Shown here one piece after another: positions 10,453 through 19,936 of a DNA stretch of 41,853 bases (within the stretch, counting starts at the first letter, position 1; every line of letters begins with the position of its first letter). The translations under genes were made by a program, and so were the position numbers. The notes below the pieces were generated by a model. The model did no database searches. It worked only from the letters and a program-made list of their open reading frames with translations, and had not been told where the DNA came from. This DNA comes from Bacteroidales bacterium (lineage in GTDB: Bacteria > Bacteroidota > Bacteroidia > Bacteroidales > WCHB1-69): NCBI GenBank assembly GCA_031272025.1, contig JAISUP010000096.1, positions 1 to 41,853 of the forward strand, written 5' to 3'.

Positions 10453-11424
10453 ATGAAAAAATACAATCTCGCGATTCTCGTGTTTTGGTTGCTGTGCGTG
10501 TGCATTCCTTCGAGGGCACAGCATATTCATGATTTGCGTTTGAATGAAATGCTTATCAAAAATGAACATAACTATATTGACGAATACGGGAGGCATACCC
10601 CGTGGGTAGAAATTTTTAATACCTCCTATAATAGCGTGAACGTGGCAGAGTGTTACCTGACTAATGATACCTCCGGGCTCGCGGACGGTTCGGGCATAAA
10701 ACGCTGGTATCGCATCCCGAAAGGCGACCCTCTAACCCTGATACCCCAACGCGGATTTGTCATATTTTTCATGGACAACGCACCCCTTTACGGGACATTC
10801 CACGTGAACTTCGACCCTTCTTTGCCCGGCAGTTCCAATTACGTGGCTCTTATTAGTTCCAACGGGAAAAATGTGATACATATAATGCATTTTCCCGACT
10901 CTTTAAGACAATGCGCGTCCCACTCTTATGGCTGTATAGACGATGGTATTGATTTTAAAGACGATGGAAATAGTAATTTGAGTTTTTTAGACTATTTTAC
11001 CCCCGGGTCCACGAATAAAGTTGCCATGGGAAAAACAAAAGCAGAAAATTTAGCAGAAAACGACAAACACGGTGTCGGGCTGGCGTTGATTTCTATGACT
11101 GTCGTCTTTTCTGTGCTTATTATTATTTTCTTAATACTCAAATTGTTTTCTCGATTAAGCAAAAAGAAGAAAAACAAAAAAACGCTTATTAGCGAGGAAA
11201 CGGGGGCTCCCATGCAAGGGGAAAATTCTTCGGTAGAAGATATTGATGACGACATTAACGGGGAAGTAATATCGGCAATTGCCGCCGCCATACATCTTCA
11301 CTATACCTGTCAACACGATGCCGAAAGTGAAATTATTACCATAGAACAAAATGAATCACGCTATTCTCCTTGGGCACAGAAGTTTTTGGTTATAAAAAAA
11401 ATAAACAGAACAAGATCGCATTAA
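10453..11424 (+). CDS. Lamin-tail domain / OadG fusion: decarboxylase sodium-pump gamma-type subunit
   Basis: The 323-aa protein has a signal peptide (MKKYNLAILVFWLLCVCIPSRAQ). A lamin-tail-like beta domain follows (about residues 25-190; LRLNEMLIKNEHNYIDEYGRH, WVEIFNTSYNSVNV), then one membrane helix (about 208-232) and a charged cytoplasmic tail. The tail ends in the OadG-like segment EVISAIAAAIHLHYTCQHD ... RYSPWAQKF. OadG is the small membrane subunit that anchors biotin-dependent decarboxylase sodium pumps (oxaloacetate or methylmalonyl-CoA type). The biotin carrier gene follows after 28 bases, supporting this role. The substrate cannot be told. The extracytoplasmic lamin-tail part is a Bacteroidota-style addition of unknown purpose. 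Confidence 0.8.
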   Translation: MKKYNLAILVFWLLCVCIPSRAQHIHDLRLNEMLIKNEHNYIDEYGRHTPWVEIFNTSYNSVNVAECYLTNDTSGLADGSGIKRWYRIPKGDPLTLIPQRGFVIFFMDNAPLYGTFHVNFDPSLPGSSNYVALISSNGKNVIHIMHFPDSLRQCASHSYGCIDDGIDFKDDGNSNLSFLDYFTPGSTNKVAMGKTKAENLAENDKHGVGLALISMTVVFSVLIIIFLILKLFSRLSKKKKNKKTLISEETGAPMQGENSSVEDIDDDINGEVISAIAAAIHLHYTCQHDAESEIITIEQNESRYSPWAQKFLVIKKINRTRSH

Positions 11425-11452
11425 TAAAAATAAAATAGTAAAAAATACAGAA

Positions 11453-11902
11453 ATGAAAACTTATAAATTTACGATTAACGGGAATCAATATATTACCGAA
11501 ATCAACGAGTTGGAGAACAATCAATTGTCGGTAGAAGTGAATGGTACGGCATACACGGTAGATTTGGATACCCCCGTGTTAGGGGTGGTTCCCGTGGCAC
11601 GTCCTTCGATTAAGGTATCGGTACCGGCTCCCCCGAAAGCGGCTCCGGCACAAGTAGCCGTAGCCCCCGCACCAATGGCTCCCAGTGGAGGTAGCACCAT
11701 CAAGTCCCCATTGCCCGGTGCCATTCTCGACATCTTCGTCCGCATAGGTGATACCGTTAAACCCGGACAACGCCTACTTCTACTCGAAGCCATGAAAATG
11801 GAAAATAATATCGATGCCGACAAAGAAGGAGTAGTAAGAGATATTCGTGTGCAGCGAGGCGACTCTGTTATGGAAGGGGATATTCTTATCGTCATAGAAT
11901 AG
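11453..11902 (+). CDS. Biotin carboxyl carrier subunit of a decarboxylase pump
   Basis: 149-aa biotin/lipoyl-attachment protein, the swinging-arm subunit carrying CO2 between the carboxyltransferase and the membrane pump. An N-terminal beta-rich part (TINGNQYITEINELE) leads to a flexible Pro/Ala linker (about 50-80, PAPPKAAPAQVAVAPAP). The biotinyl domain carries K115 in the canonical EAMKMEN. It follows the OadG fusion gene, matching half of the usual Bacteroidota mmd/oad cluster. It could serve methylmalonyl-CoA or oxaloacetate decarboxylase. Confidence 0.92.
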   Translation: MKTYKFTINGNQYITEINELENNQLSVEVNGTAYTVDLDTPVLGVVPVARPSIKVSVPAPPKAAPAQVAVAPAPMAPSGGSTIKSPLPGAILDIFVRIGDTVKPGQRLLLLEAMKMENNIDADKEGVVRDIRVQRGDSVMEGDILIVIE

Positions 11903-11952
11903 ATATTCAATAGTTTTTATCAAAAGTTCCATGATTAAATATATATATTAAA

Positions 11953-12621
11953 ATGAGTGAATTAATCCAAAATTTAAACGAAAGCGGTAACGAGATAACA
12001 TTAGAGAAAGAAAATCGGGCTTTCCCGTGGTTAGCGTGGGCTGGTCTCGGGATAAGTGTCTTGTCTTTGATTGGAGTAATTGTTTTATTTGTTCTTTATT
12101 TCACCACGGGACAAAAACAAGCAATCGTAGATGTTCCCGTGCCTGTCGCCGGTAGTGGCGAGGTCGTGTATATCAACGTGGATTCTATCAATAAAAATTA
12201 CAGGTTGGTAGAAATCCTGACCACAGACATTGAGGAAGAGCAAGCCCGTCAAGAATCTATTTTTGCTAATCGCCAGAAATCATTGGAGAAAAAAGCCCTT
12301 CAATTTCAAGAAAATTATCAAAAGAACATCCTAACGCCCGTGCAAGTGCAGAACGCGCAGGAACAATTGCAGCAAGAAGGTTCATTGCTGCGCGAAGAGT
12401 ACGAGCAAGCCTTGTCTAATTTTCAGGTACGTCACGCGGCGGCATTGCAACAAATTGCAGATTCTCTTGTTGCCGCGACCCGAAGAGTCAATGCCTCGCG
12501 AAATGCCTCTTACGTATTTTCTTATCAATATGGAGGACAATTGTTATTGGCTGATCCAAGCAAAGACATCACGAATGCCGTGCTTGAAGAATTAAATAAG
12601 GCTTACGGGACAAAGAAATAA
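11953..12621 (+). CDS. Membrane-anchored OmpH/Skp-like coiled-coil protein
   Basis: 222 aa. A short cytoplasmic N-terminus is followed by one membrane helix (about residues 28-52, LAWAGLGISVLSLIGVIVLFVLYF). The periplasmic part opens with VVYINVDSINKNYRLVEIL, the strand-helix start typical of the OmpH/Skp chaperone family. A long coiled coil (about 95-185, rich in Gln/Glu) and a C-terminal return strand (ASYVFSYQYGGQLLLADPSKDIT) follow. Skp proteins hold unfolded outer-membrane proteins. Here the signal peptide is replaced by an uncleaved-looking anchor. It lies 50 bases after the biotin carrier, so it may share the operon, though no functional link is obvious. Confidence 0.75.
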   Translation: MSELIQNLNESGNEITLEKENRAFPWLAWAGLGISVLSLIGVIVLFVLYFTTGQKQAIVDVPVPVAGSGEVVYINVDSINKNYRLVEILTTDIEEEQARQESIFANRQKSLEKKALQFQENYQKNILTPVQVQNAQEQLQQEGSLLREEYEQALSNFQVRHAAALQQIADSLVAATRRVNASRNASYVFSYQYGGQLLLADPSKDITNAVLEELNKAYGTKK

Positions 12622-12626
12622 ATTTC

Positions 12627-13991
12627 CTATCTTCCTTTCAATATTGCCGCGAGTTCTTTCATTTTTGCCGGGATGTCAATATTTTGCGGGCAATGAGTTT
12701 TGCATATTTCGCAGCCGGTACAATGAGAAGGCTGGTTTTTGCCGGGAACAGCTCGATTGAGTTTGGCAAGAAATGCTTTCCTTTTACGCTGATTTTCCGT
12801 ATCTTTACTCCCTGTAACGCTGGGGACAATGCCCTCTTGTACACATTGGTTAAAGACATGGAAAACAGCAGGAATATTTACCTTGGCAGGACAAGGCATA
12901 CAATAGGCACATTCGGTACAGGGCAAAGGGTTCACTTTGAGAAATGCAGACAACGCCTTGTCTAATACTTGTTGCTCTTTGTCAGTCATGAGATGAAAAT
13001 TACTCATAGTCTTCACGTTGTCTTTTACTTGTTCCATGTTGCTCATCCCGCTAAGCACGGTGAGCACGTTGGGTTTAGAGGCAATATATTGTATTGCCCA
13101 CGAAGCCGTGCTTCTGTCGGGAGCGGCATCGTGCAATATTTTCACCGCTTCGGGGTTGAGTGTAGCAAGCATGCCCCCGCGCACGGGTTCCATAATCATT
13201 GCTTGTATGTCTCTTTTTTCCAATTCATGATAAAGATATTCTCCATCTACCTCCCAATCAAGGTAGTTTGCCTGTATCATCACGAAATCCCACGGGTGTT
13301 TATCCGCGAAATAGGGGAAGTCGTCGCGATGCCCGTGAAACGAGAACCCTAAATGTTTAATACGTCCTTTTTCTTTTTCTTCTTTAAGATAATTGTACAC
13401 TCCAAGTTCTTCATAAACATGATTGTAGGTTTCTACACTGCCCAATGAATGTAAATGATAAAAATCGAAATAATCTACCTGACATTTTTTCAATTGGGTT
13501 TCAAAAATTTCTTTGGCTTGTTCTAAACTCTCGATAAGCCATGTTGGCATTTTGTCGGCAAGGTAAAAACTTTTGCGCGGGTAACGTTTAAGGGCTTTCC
13601 CCACGAAAGTTTCGGATTGTCCTTGATGATAGGGCCATGCGGTATCGAAATAGTTGACCCCATGTTGGTAGGCATAGTCAATGAGGTCCATTGCCTGCAC
13701 CTCGTCAATGTCGGGTTTGTCTCTGTCAATTTTAGGTAATCTCATGCAGCCAAAAGCCAATAACGAGATCTGATGGTGATAGAGTTTGTCTTCGCGGGTT
13801 GCCATGCGGGCATTCTCTGAGGATAGACGAGTATTACCGGAAAACAATTGTCCTATTTTTTCGCGATGGTGTATTCCCGCGTAAATGGCAGCCGCTCCCG
13901 CGATACCTGCCCCGATATACTTGAACGCGGCACGCCGCGAAATCTTGTCATTTTCTGTCTCCCCACGCTGGTTTATATCTTTATCTTCCAT
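12627..13991 (-). CDS. Tat-type aldo/keto reductase with C-terminal ferredoxin motifs
   Basis: 454-aa oxidoreductase. The N-terminus has a twin-arginine pattern (ISRRAAFKYIGAGIAGAAAIYAG), suggesting Tat export or membrane retention. The TIM-barrel aldo/keto reductase core shows the catalytic set: Asp and Tyr in YFDTAWPYHQGQSE, Lys in LADKMP, His in FYHLHSLG. The C-terminus carries two cysteine clusters, CTECAYCMPCP and CTGCEICKTHCP, fitting [4Fe-4S] centres. This AKR-plus-ferredoxin layout is common in anaerobes and the substrate is unknown. It ends 5 bases from the convergent coiled-coil gene and starts 18 bases after the amidase gene, so it is probably the second gene of that operon. Confidence 0.9.
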   Translation of the reverse strand: MEDKDINQRGETENDKISRRAAFKYIGAGIAGAAAIYAGIHHREKIGQLFSGNTRLSSENARMATREDKLYHHQISLLAFGCMRLPKIDRDKPDIDEVQAMDLIDYAYQHGVNYFDTAWPYHQGQSETFVGKALKRYPRKSFYLADKMPTWLIESLEQAKEIFETQLKKCQVDYFDFYHLHSLGSVETYNHVYEELGVYNYLKEEKEKGRIKHLGFSFHGHRDDFPYFADKHPWDFVMIQANYLDWEVDGEYLYHELEKRDIQAMIMEPVRGGMLATLNPEAVKILHDAAPDRSTASWAIQYIASKPNVLTVLSGMSNMEQVKDNVKTMSNFHLMTDKEQQVLDKALSAFLKVNPLPCTECAYCMPCPAKVNIPAVFHVFNQCVQEGIVPSVTGSKDTENQRKRKAFLAKLNRAVPGKNQPSHCTGCEICKTHCPQNIDIPAKMKELAAILKGR

Positions 13992-14009
13992 AATATAAAT
14001 GTATTGTTA

Positions 14010-15158
14010 TTATTCTTTTATCAATTGCAAGGCTTCCTGAACGCTTATTTTAGTCCCGTCTTTCCATGCCACGATAAAGGCATCGGGATAGTATTGTTTT
14101 ATTTTTTTTAATAAAACCACAGATTTCTTATAGGAAGGTTCGTTCCCGGAAGTGTATTTCCAGAGACCATTTTCATAATATTTCATTACCCCCGAAATAT
14201 TTGTAAATCGAGTGCTGGTTATGGGTAATTCTTTAGGATGGGTTAAAAATTGCACCCGAAAATGAATATCCGGCATATTTTCTACGGTTTGTTTTGCCGA
14301 ATCCTTACTTTTTGTCAAGGGAATAGAATCCTGAAATGACAAGTCGTTTTCTTTTTTATCGGGCAAAGGCAAGAGTGGGTAAGATGTACCGTCTATTTGA
14401 TTTTTATAATCTACAAACGCGTTATATATCGCTGTGGCAATTTTTTTTTGGTTATCTTTTTGTACAAGGTAATTTTCTTCTTGTATATTGGACAAGAATC
14501 CCAATTCCACCAGAATGCTGGGCATGGCAACTTTGTATAATACCCAAAAACCTGCTTGTTGTACTTTTCGGTCGCTAAAGCCGCTACAACGAACTAAGTT
14601 TCGCTGCACTTTGGAGGCAAGCAAAGCAGAATTTTTAAGATAAGCCGAACTATATAAGGAAAAGATTACCCCGGCTTCCGGTGAAGCAGGATCAAATCCG
14701 TCATAGTTGTTGGCATAGTTTTTCTCTTTAAGGATTGCCGAATTCTCTTTTTTCGCGACCTCCAAATTAGCCTCACTTTTATGCAATCCCATCACGTAGG
14801 TTTCTATTCCATGGGCAAGGTGGTCTTTTGCTGCATTGCAATGAATAGAAATAAAAAAATCGGCATGATGGGTATTGGCAATTTGCGCCCGCTTATATAA
14901 TTCAACAAAATCGTCTGTTTTTCGGGTATAAATGACTCTTACATCTTCTAAATAATTGGTTATCAAATTTCCAATAAGCAGAGCCACGCTCAAGTTAATG
15001 TCTTTTTCTTTGCTTTTTTTTCCAAGGCATCCCGTGTCGTGCCCCCCGTGCCCGGCATCAATCACAACTGTACGCATCTTGTTCGTTTCTTGCGCCAATA
15101 CCGACAAAGAAAACAACAAAAATAACACGCTCCATAGAAAAATGATTCTACCTTTCAT
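14010..15158 (-). CDS. N-acetylmuramoyl-L-alanine amidase (Amidase_3) with SPOR-like C-terminus
   Basis: Periplasmic peptidoglycan hydrolase that cleaves the MurNAc-L-Ala bond during cell separation. The 382-aa protein has a signal peptide (MKGRIIFLWSVLFLLFSLSVLAQ), then the zinc amidase. H37 is in VIDAGHGGHD, followed by a ligand Glu (KEKDINLSVAL), the second His in FISIHCNAA and the catalytic Glu in LVELGFLSN. After a linker (about 245-295), residues about 297-382 (DIHFRVQFLTHPKELPIT ... GLWKYTSGNEPSY ... DAFIVAWKDG) resemble the SPOR-like denuded-glycan-binding domain of Bacteroidota amidases. Its promoter lies 18 bases upstream of the ATG. Confidence 0.93.
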   Translation of the reverse strand: MKGRIIFLWSVLFLLFSLSVLAQETNKMRTVVIDAGHGGHDTGCLGKKSKEKDINLSVALLIGNLITNYLEDVRVIYTRKTDDFVELYKRAQIANTHHADFFISIHCNAAKDHLAHGIETYVMGLHKSEANLEVAKKENSAILKEKNYANNYDGFDPASPEAGVIFSLYSSAYLKNSALLASKVQRNLVRCSGFSDRKVQQAGFWVLYKVAMPSILVELGFLSNIQEENYLVQKDNQKKIATAIYNAFVDYKNQIDGTSYPLLPLPDKKENDLSFQDSIPLTKSKDSAKQTVENMPDIHFRVQFLTHPKELPITSTRFTNISGVMKYYENGLWKYTSGNEPSYKKSVVLLKKIKQYYPDAFIVAWKDGTKISVQEALQLIKE

Positions 15159-15176
15159 ATTAAAAACATACTGCCC

Positions 15177-15208
15177 GCAAAAATACTACATTTTTTTGAA
15201 ATAAGCAA
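15177..15208 (-). promoter_or_regulatory. Promoter of the amidase / AKR operon
   Basis: On the minus strand TTG (15208-15206), a 20-base spacer, then TATTTTTGC (15185-15177). Both boxes and the spacing fit. The ATG follows 18 bases later, so the leader is very short. Confidence 0.78.
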
Positions 15209-15248
15209 TTTTTTAAAGAACTCTTGTGTTTCATTCGCGAAAATCACG

Positions 15249-15257
15249 TACTTTTGC
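15249..15257 (+). promoter_or_regulatory. -7 box for tamL
   Basis: TACTTTTGC, a full match to TAnnTTTGC. Transcription should begin near 15263, just past an in-frame ATG at 15261, which argues that the true start codon is the ATG at 15294. Confidence 0.7.
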
Positions 15258-15293
15258 ACCATGGTTTATGATATTTTTATACCGGTATCTCGA

Positions 15294-17696
15294 ATGAGAA
15301 AGTCTCATGTTGTTTTAGGCATTATCTGTTTGACAGGATTGGTGCTGTTTTTTTCGTGTAGTCCGGCTAAGTATATAGAAAATAACGAATACATGTTAAT
15401 GAAAAACAGCATTAAAATGGAGGATACGAAGGGGCAAGATTTTGATGATCTGGTATACTTGTTGCGTCCGGAAACCAATAAAAAATTTGCGGGAATTTTC
15501 AACTTGAAGGCTTGGATTTATGCCAATAATTTACCCAAAACTTTAAAAAATGGTACGGTAAAAGACAGTCGGTGGCGACGTTGGTGGCGACAGTCCGCAG
15601 GCGAGCCTCCCGTACTTTTAGACTCCTCTGCCATTGAAAACTCTGTTGAACAAGTAAGCATGGCAATGCGACAAATGGGTTACTTTGATGCCAAAGTAGT
15701 GCCGGAAGTCGTTGTCGCCCATAAAAATAAGCACAAAGCCAAAGTGGTGTATCATGTTACCGCGGGAACTCCCTATTTTATCAGAGACCTGCAATACAAG
15801 GTAAGTGTACCGGAGTATCGCAAAATCATCATTCCCGACACGATACATTCGTTAATTCGGAAAAATAGTCGCTATAACGAGAATACCCTTTCTGCCGAGC
15901 GTACCCGATTGACAAACCTGCTCAAGGATCATGGATACTATCATGTCGGCTCAGAAGTGGTCGTGATAGAAATAGATACATTCAATGCCTCGTTACTTCG
16001 CGACGCTAAAAATCATAAAACTCTCGCCATTCGCGTACTCGTGAGTTTGGACGAGATAGCCAACGCACGAGAAAAAGAAAAAGCACTTTATAAATATTCT
16101 TTCAATAACGTGTATATTTATAGTAATCACGATCCTGCCGCCGACCTTAATCAAGAGATGGATACCGTAATTTTCAGGACATATCGAAACAAACGCGATT
16201 CCACGCTCTATTATTTTATTACTCCCCATTGGCTTTCTTCTAAACACAAACAAGGAAAAATTTACCGTGATTTCAAATACAGAACACTCACTGACGTGCT
16301 ATATACCAAACGAGGCTGGCTTTATTCGCAAGATTCTTATACCCATACATACAACAGGCTCAATGAATTGGGAAACTTCAATATCATCAATATAGAATAT
16401 ATTGAAAACAGTGAAGATATAGACACCATACGCAAAACAGGAACCTTAGATACTCGTTATCGTTTGACCCGCAATAAATTGCACGCGTTCTCTTCGGAAT
16501 GGGATATCCGTAGCGACAAGTCAAGTCTCTCGCTCACCTATACTAATCGCAATATTTTTAAGGGAGCAGAACATTTCAACGTAAATGTCTTTGGTTCTTA
16601 TTATTATTATAATCTATTATTTAACAAGGAAAATCCTACTTCTTACGGGGAACTTGGTGGCAATATTACCATTGATTTTCCCAGACTTTTTATTTTTAAA
16701 CAGACACAAAAAATAGAAGCCCTTCGTTACCAAACGACGATTAAAGCCGGGGGTAATTATAATTGGTATTTCAAGCGGTTGCTACTCAATGCAGGGCTAA
16801 CATACAGTTGGGCACCTAACGCGAACTTGTCGCATCAAGTTACCCCTATTTCTATTGGCACGATAGATACCTCGCGAAGTCGTGTTCGCATGATGGAAAA
16901 TTATCCTCAATCATACAAACAACGATTTACGAAACGCATTCTTATCGCGTTTAATTATAGCATGAACTATTTAGTTCCTTTTGCCGATACGCGACACAAC
17001 ATGTTGCTTTCGCTCGCGTGCGAATCTTCCGGTTTCGCGATATGGGGCATGAATGCTATTGATAATAAATTAAAAAACAAAAATAACGTATGGAGAATTG
17101 CAGGCTATAACTATGCCACTTATGAATTGACAGAACTCAATTGGCGTTATTATTTTCTTATCAATCACAATCATTCCATCGCGGCACGGATCAACGCGGG
17201 GGTAGCCATTCCTTTTTTTGATTTTAAACACAATACGATTCCTTTCGAGCGTAGTTTTTACGTGGGGGGTCCCAATAGTATGCGGGCTTGGAGTTTTCGT
17301 TCGTTGGGTCCGGGTAGTTTTCACCCCGAAAATGAACAATACATAGAGCGTACGGGGGATATTAAATTAGAAATCAACATGGAGTATCGAGGTACCATTT
17401 ATAAATCCTTCAAATTTGGCATCTTTGTTGATGCAGGGAATGTTTGGCTATCCAGACCATACGAAGACATGGACGGTGCTAATTTCCAATTAAACAAATT
17501 TTATAAAGACATCGCTATTGGCATAGGGGCAGGGCTTCGTTTGGATTTCAACTTTTTCCTTATTCGGGTGGACTATGGTATTCCCATTCACGACCCGTCA
17601 GCAACGGGGAGTTCGTGGATAAACAAAGATTGGACAAACAATGGCTCATGGAGACCCGCGCAAGGGTTTCAATTTGCCATAGGACACGCGTTCTAA
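15294..17696 (+). CDS. tamL: BamA-like Omp85 lipoprotein (TamL type)
   Basis: Outer-membrane beta-barrel assembly factor of the Omp85 family in the lipidated form found in Bacteroidota. From the ATG at 15294 the 800-aa protein begins with a lipoprotein signal (MRKSHVVLGIICLTGLVLFFSC, lipidated C22). The ATG at 15261 would place 11 residues before it and lies at or before the transcription start. POTRA-like domains follow (about residues 60-370). The C-terminal barrel (about 390-800) has the conserved loop-6 motif GGPNSMRAWSFRSLGPGS and ends in an aromatic residue (FAIGHAF). The usual partner tamB is not in the window. It converges on tex with a 15-base gap. Confidence 0.88.
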   Translation: MRKSHVVLGIICLTGLVLFFSCSPAKYIENNEYMLMKNSIKMEDTKGQDFDDLVYLLRPETNKKFAGIFNLKAWIYANNLPKTLKNGTVKDSRWRRWWRQSAGEPPVLLDSSAIENSVEQVSMAMRQMGYFDAKVVPEVVVAHKNKHKAKVVYHVTAGTPYFIRDLQYKVSVPEYRKIIIPDTIHSLIRKNSRYNENTLSAERTRLTNLLKDHGYYHVGSEVVVIEIDTFNASLLRDAKNHKTLAIRVLVSLDEIANAREKEKALYKYSFNNVYIYSNHDPAADLNQEMDTVIFRTYRNKRDSTLYYFITPHWLSSKHKQGKIYRDFKYRTLTDVLYTKRGWLYSQDSYTHTYNRLNELGNFNIINIEYIENSEDIDTIRKTGTLDTRYRLTRNKLHAFSSEWDIRSDKSSLSLTYTNRNIFKGAEHFNVNVFGSYYYYNLLFNKENPTSYGELGGNITIDFPRLFIFKQTQKIEALRYQTTIKAGGNYNWYFKRLLLNAGLTYSWAPNANLSHQVTPISIGTIDTSRSRVRMMENYPQSYKQRFTKRILIAFNYSMNYLVPFADTRHNMLLSLACESSGFAIWGMNAIDNKLKNKNNVWRIAGYNYATYELTELNWRYYFLINHNHSIAARINAGVAIPFFDFKHNTIPFERSFYVGGPNSMRAWSFRSLGPGSFHPENEQYIERTGDIKLEINMEYRGTIYKSFKFGIFVDAGNVWLSRPYEDMDGANFQLNKFYKDIAIGIGAGLRLDFNFFLIRVDYGIPIHDPSATGSSWINKDWTNNGSWRPAQGFQFAIGHAF

Positions 17697-17711
17697 TGTT
17701 TCACAAGAAAA

Positions 17712-19859
17712 TTACGCGTTTTCGGCATCTTTGATAGAGAGATTGATTCGTTTGCGTTCTATTTCCACGCTCATCACTTTCACCATGACTTGCTGATGCA
17801 ATTTAATAACATCGTTTGGGTTTGCCACGTATTTATTCGCGATTTGACTAATGTGCACGAGCCCGTCTTGGTGTACCCCGATGTCTACAAAACATCCAAA
17901 ATTGGTGATATTGGTAACCACCCCCGGCACGACCATGTCGGGTTTAAGGTCTTGTAATGTATTGATATTTTGGTCAAACTCAAATGTGTCGAATTGTTCC
18001 CTTGGGTCTCGTCCCGGTTTGTCTAATTCTTGCATGATGTCTTTTAAGGTAGGGAGACCTACCTTATCGGTAATAAAATCTTTCAGGTTTAAACTTTTGC
18101 GTTTTTCGGCATCGCGCATCAACATTTCCACGCTACAACCACAGGCTTTAGCCATTTTATCAACTACAGTATAACTTTCAGGGTGTACGGCACTCGCGTC
18201 TAATGGGTTTTCAGCACCGCGTACGCGTAAAAAACCGGCAGCTTGTTCAAAGGCTTTGCTGCCAAACCGGGGCACCGCTTGCAGGGCTTGTCGACTACGG
18301 AAGGGTCCATGCGTGTCGCGATATTCCACGATATTACGCGCTAATGCCGGACCTACTCCCGACACCCGCGACAGCAATTCTTTGCTTGCCGTGTTCACTT
18401 CTACCCCAACCTTATTTACGCAACTAATCACAGTATCTTCCAGACTTTTATGCAAAAGCGATTGGTTCACGTCGTGTTGGTATTGCCCTACCCCGATAGA
18501 TTTAGGGTCTACCTTCACGAGTTCGGCGAGCGGGTCCATGAGACGTCGCCCGATAGATACTGCCCCGCGAACCGTAACATCGTGATTGGGAAACTCTTCT
18601 CTTGCTACTGCCGAAGCAGAATAGACCGAGGCACCACTTTCGCTAACAGAGATGACCTGTACGGCATGCTCGAAAGGCATTTTGCGCACGAAAGCCTCTG
18701 TTTCGCGCCCGGCGGTACCATTGCCTATCGCGATTGCCTCCACGCGATACTTATGTACTAAGTTTTTAAGGGTCTCGGCAGACTGCCGGTATTCTGCCTG
18801 AGGCGGGTTGGGATAAATGGTTTCGTGGTGCAATAATCGACCTTGTTCATCTAATACTACCAATTTGCACCCTGTACGAAAACCGGGGTCTAATGCTAAA
18901 ACCCGTTTTTGACCTAAGGGAGGCGACATAAGTAATTGTCTCAAATTAACCGCGAACACCTGTATGGCTTCTTTGTCGGCTTTTTCTTTGTATATCGCCC
19001 GCATCTCTGTCTCCATTTGAGGTTGCAACAATCGTTTGTACGAATCTTTGACAGCCTTCCACACCTGTTCCGAAGTCTCACCCGCCCCCACTAAGGTCAT
19101 TTTTTTCAATAAGGTAAGCATTTTTTCTTCGTCAGGAGCAATGTGCAACCGCAAATAACCCTCATTTTCTCCTCTAAACATAGCAAGAATACGGTGAGAA
19201 GGGGATTTACTTAATGGCTCTGAAAAAGCAAAGAAGTTCTCGTATTTTTCACCTTCCTTTTCTTTATCTTTTACTACTTTTGAAGCAATAACAGATTCTT
19301 TGGCAAACAAGAAACGGGTTTTTTCGCGCACACGTTTGCTTTCGCATACCCATTCGGCGATAATGTCTCGCGCCCCCGACAATGCCTCGTCTTCGTTGCT
19401 CACTCCTTTTTCAACATCAACATATTGTCGTGCTACGGTCATGAGATTTTCATTATCTTCTTGATTGTAAATAAAAAGGGCTAAAGGCTCTAATCCTTTT
19501 TCGATAGCAATGGAGGCACGAGTTTTTCGCTTGGGTTTATAGGGCAAATATAAGTCCTCCAATTCACTAAGTAAAGAAGTTGCTATAATTTTCGCCTCTA
19601 ATTCGGGGGTTAGTTTGCCTTGTTCGGCAATAGAATCCAAGATAAAAGCCCGTCGTCTATCAAGTTCTACCCATTTTTCGTGCAGTTCTCCTATTTTACT
19701 AATTTGCAATTCATCAAGACTGTCAGTAGCCTCTTTTCGATAACGAGCCACGAAAGGAATAGTCGCCCCTCCGCGCAACAATTCCAACGTGTTGTGCACC
19801 TGAGTTTCTTTTAAACCCATTTCACGAGCAATCAATGCCGCGTAATTTTTAATAATCAT
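17712..19859 (-). CDS. tex: Tex family RNA-binding transcription accessory protein
   Basis: Conserved nucleic-acid-binding protein affecting transcription and RNA metabolism. The 715-aa form from the ATG at 19859 (MIIKNYAALIAREMGL) is preferred. An upstream in-frame TTG at 19889 adds ten unconserved residues. Domain order: an N-terminal helical Tex domain (GGATIPFVARYRKEATDSLDE), the RNase H-like YqgF domain (RVLALDPGFRTGCKLVVLDE, AIAIGNGTAGRETEAF), helix-hairpin-helix motifs (LLSRVSGVGPALARNIVEYR), and a C-terminal S1 domain (VVPGVVTNITNFGCFVDIGV, DGLVHISQIA). It follows the HIT gene after about 77 bases on the same strand. Confidence 0.95.
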   Translation of the reverse strand: MIIKNYAALIAREMGLKETQVHNTLELLRGGATIPFVARYRKEATDSLDELQISKIGELHEKWVELDRRRAFILDSIAEQGKLTPELEAKIIATSLLSELEDLYLPYKPKRKTRASIAIEKGLEPLALFIYNQEDNENLMTVARQYVDVEKGVSNEDEALSGARDIIAEWVCESKRVREKTRFLFAKESVIASKVVKDKEKEGEKYENFFAFSEPLSKSPSHRILAMFRGENEGYLRLHIAPDEEKMLTLLKKMTLVGAGETSEQVWKAVKDSYKRLLQPQMETEMRAIYKEKADKEAIQVFAVNLRQLLMSPPLGQKRVLALDPGFRTGCKLVVLDEQGRLLHHETIYPNPPQAEYRQSAETLKNLVHKYRVEAIAIGNGTAGRETEAFVRKMPFEHAVQVISVSESGASVYSASAVAREEFPNHDVTVRGAVSIGRRLMDPLAELVKVDPKSIGVGQYQHDVNQSLLHKSLEDTVISCVNKVGVEVNTASKELLSRVSGVGPALARNIVEYRDTHGPFRSRQALQAVPRFGSKAFEQAAGFLRVRGAENPLDASAVHPESYTVVDKMAKACGCSVEMLMRDAEKRKSLNLKDFITDKVGLPTLKDIMQELDKPGRDPREQFDTFEFDQNINTLQDLKPDMVVPGVVTNITNFGCFVDIGVHQDGLVHISQIANKYVANPNDVIKLHQQVMVKVMSVEIERKRINLSIKDAENA

Positions 19860-19936
19860 AATATTGTGGTTTTGAGATAAACAAGGCAAAATACAGAAAT
19901 GTTAAAAATTGGGGTGATAAAGTCAGGAAGAAAACG

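Noticed and set aside
15261-15294. Upstream ATG for the tamL gene
   Set aside because: It lies 4 bases after the -7 box, before the likely transcription start, and would hide the lipoprotein signal beginning at 15294.
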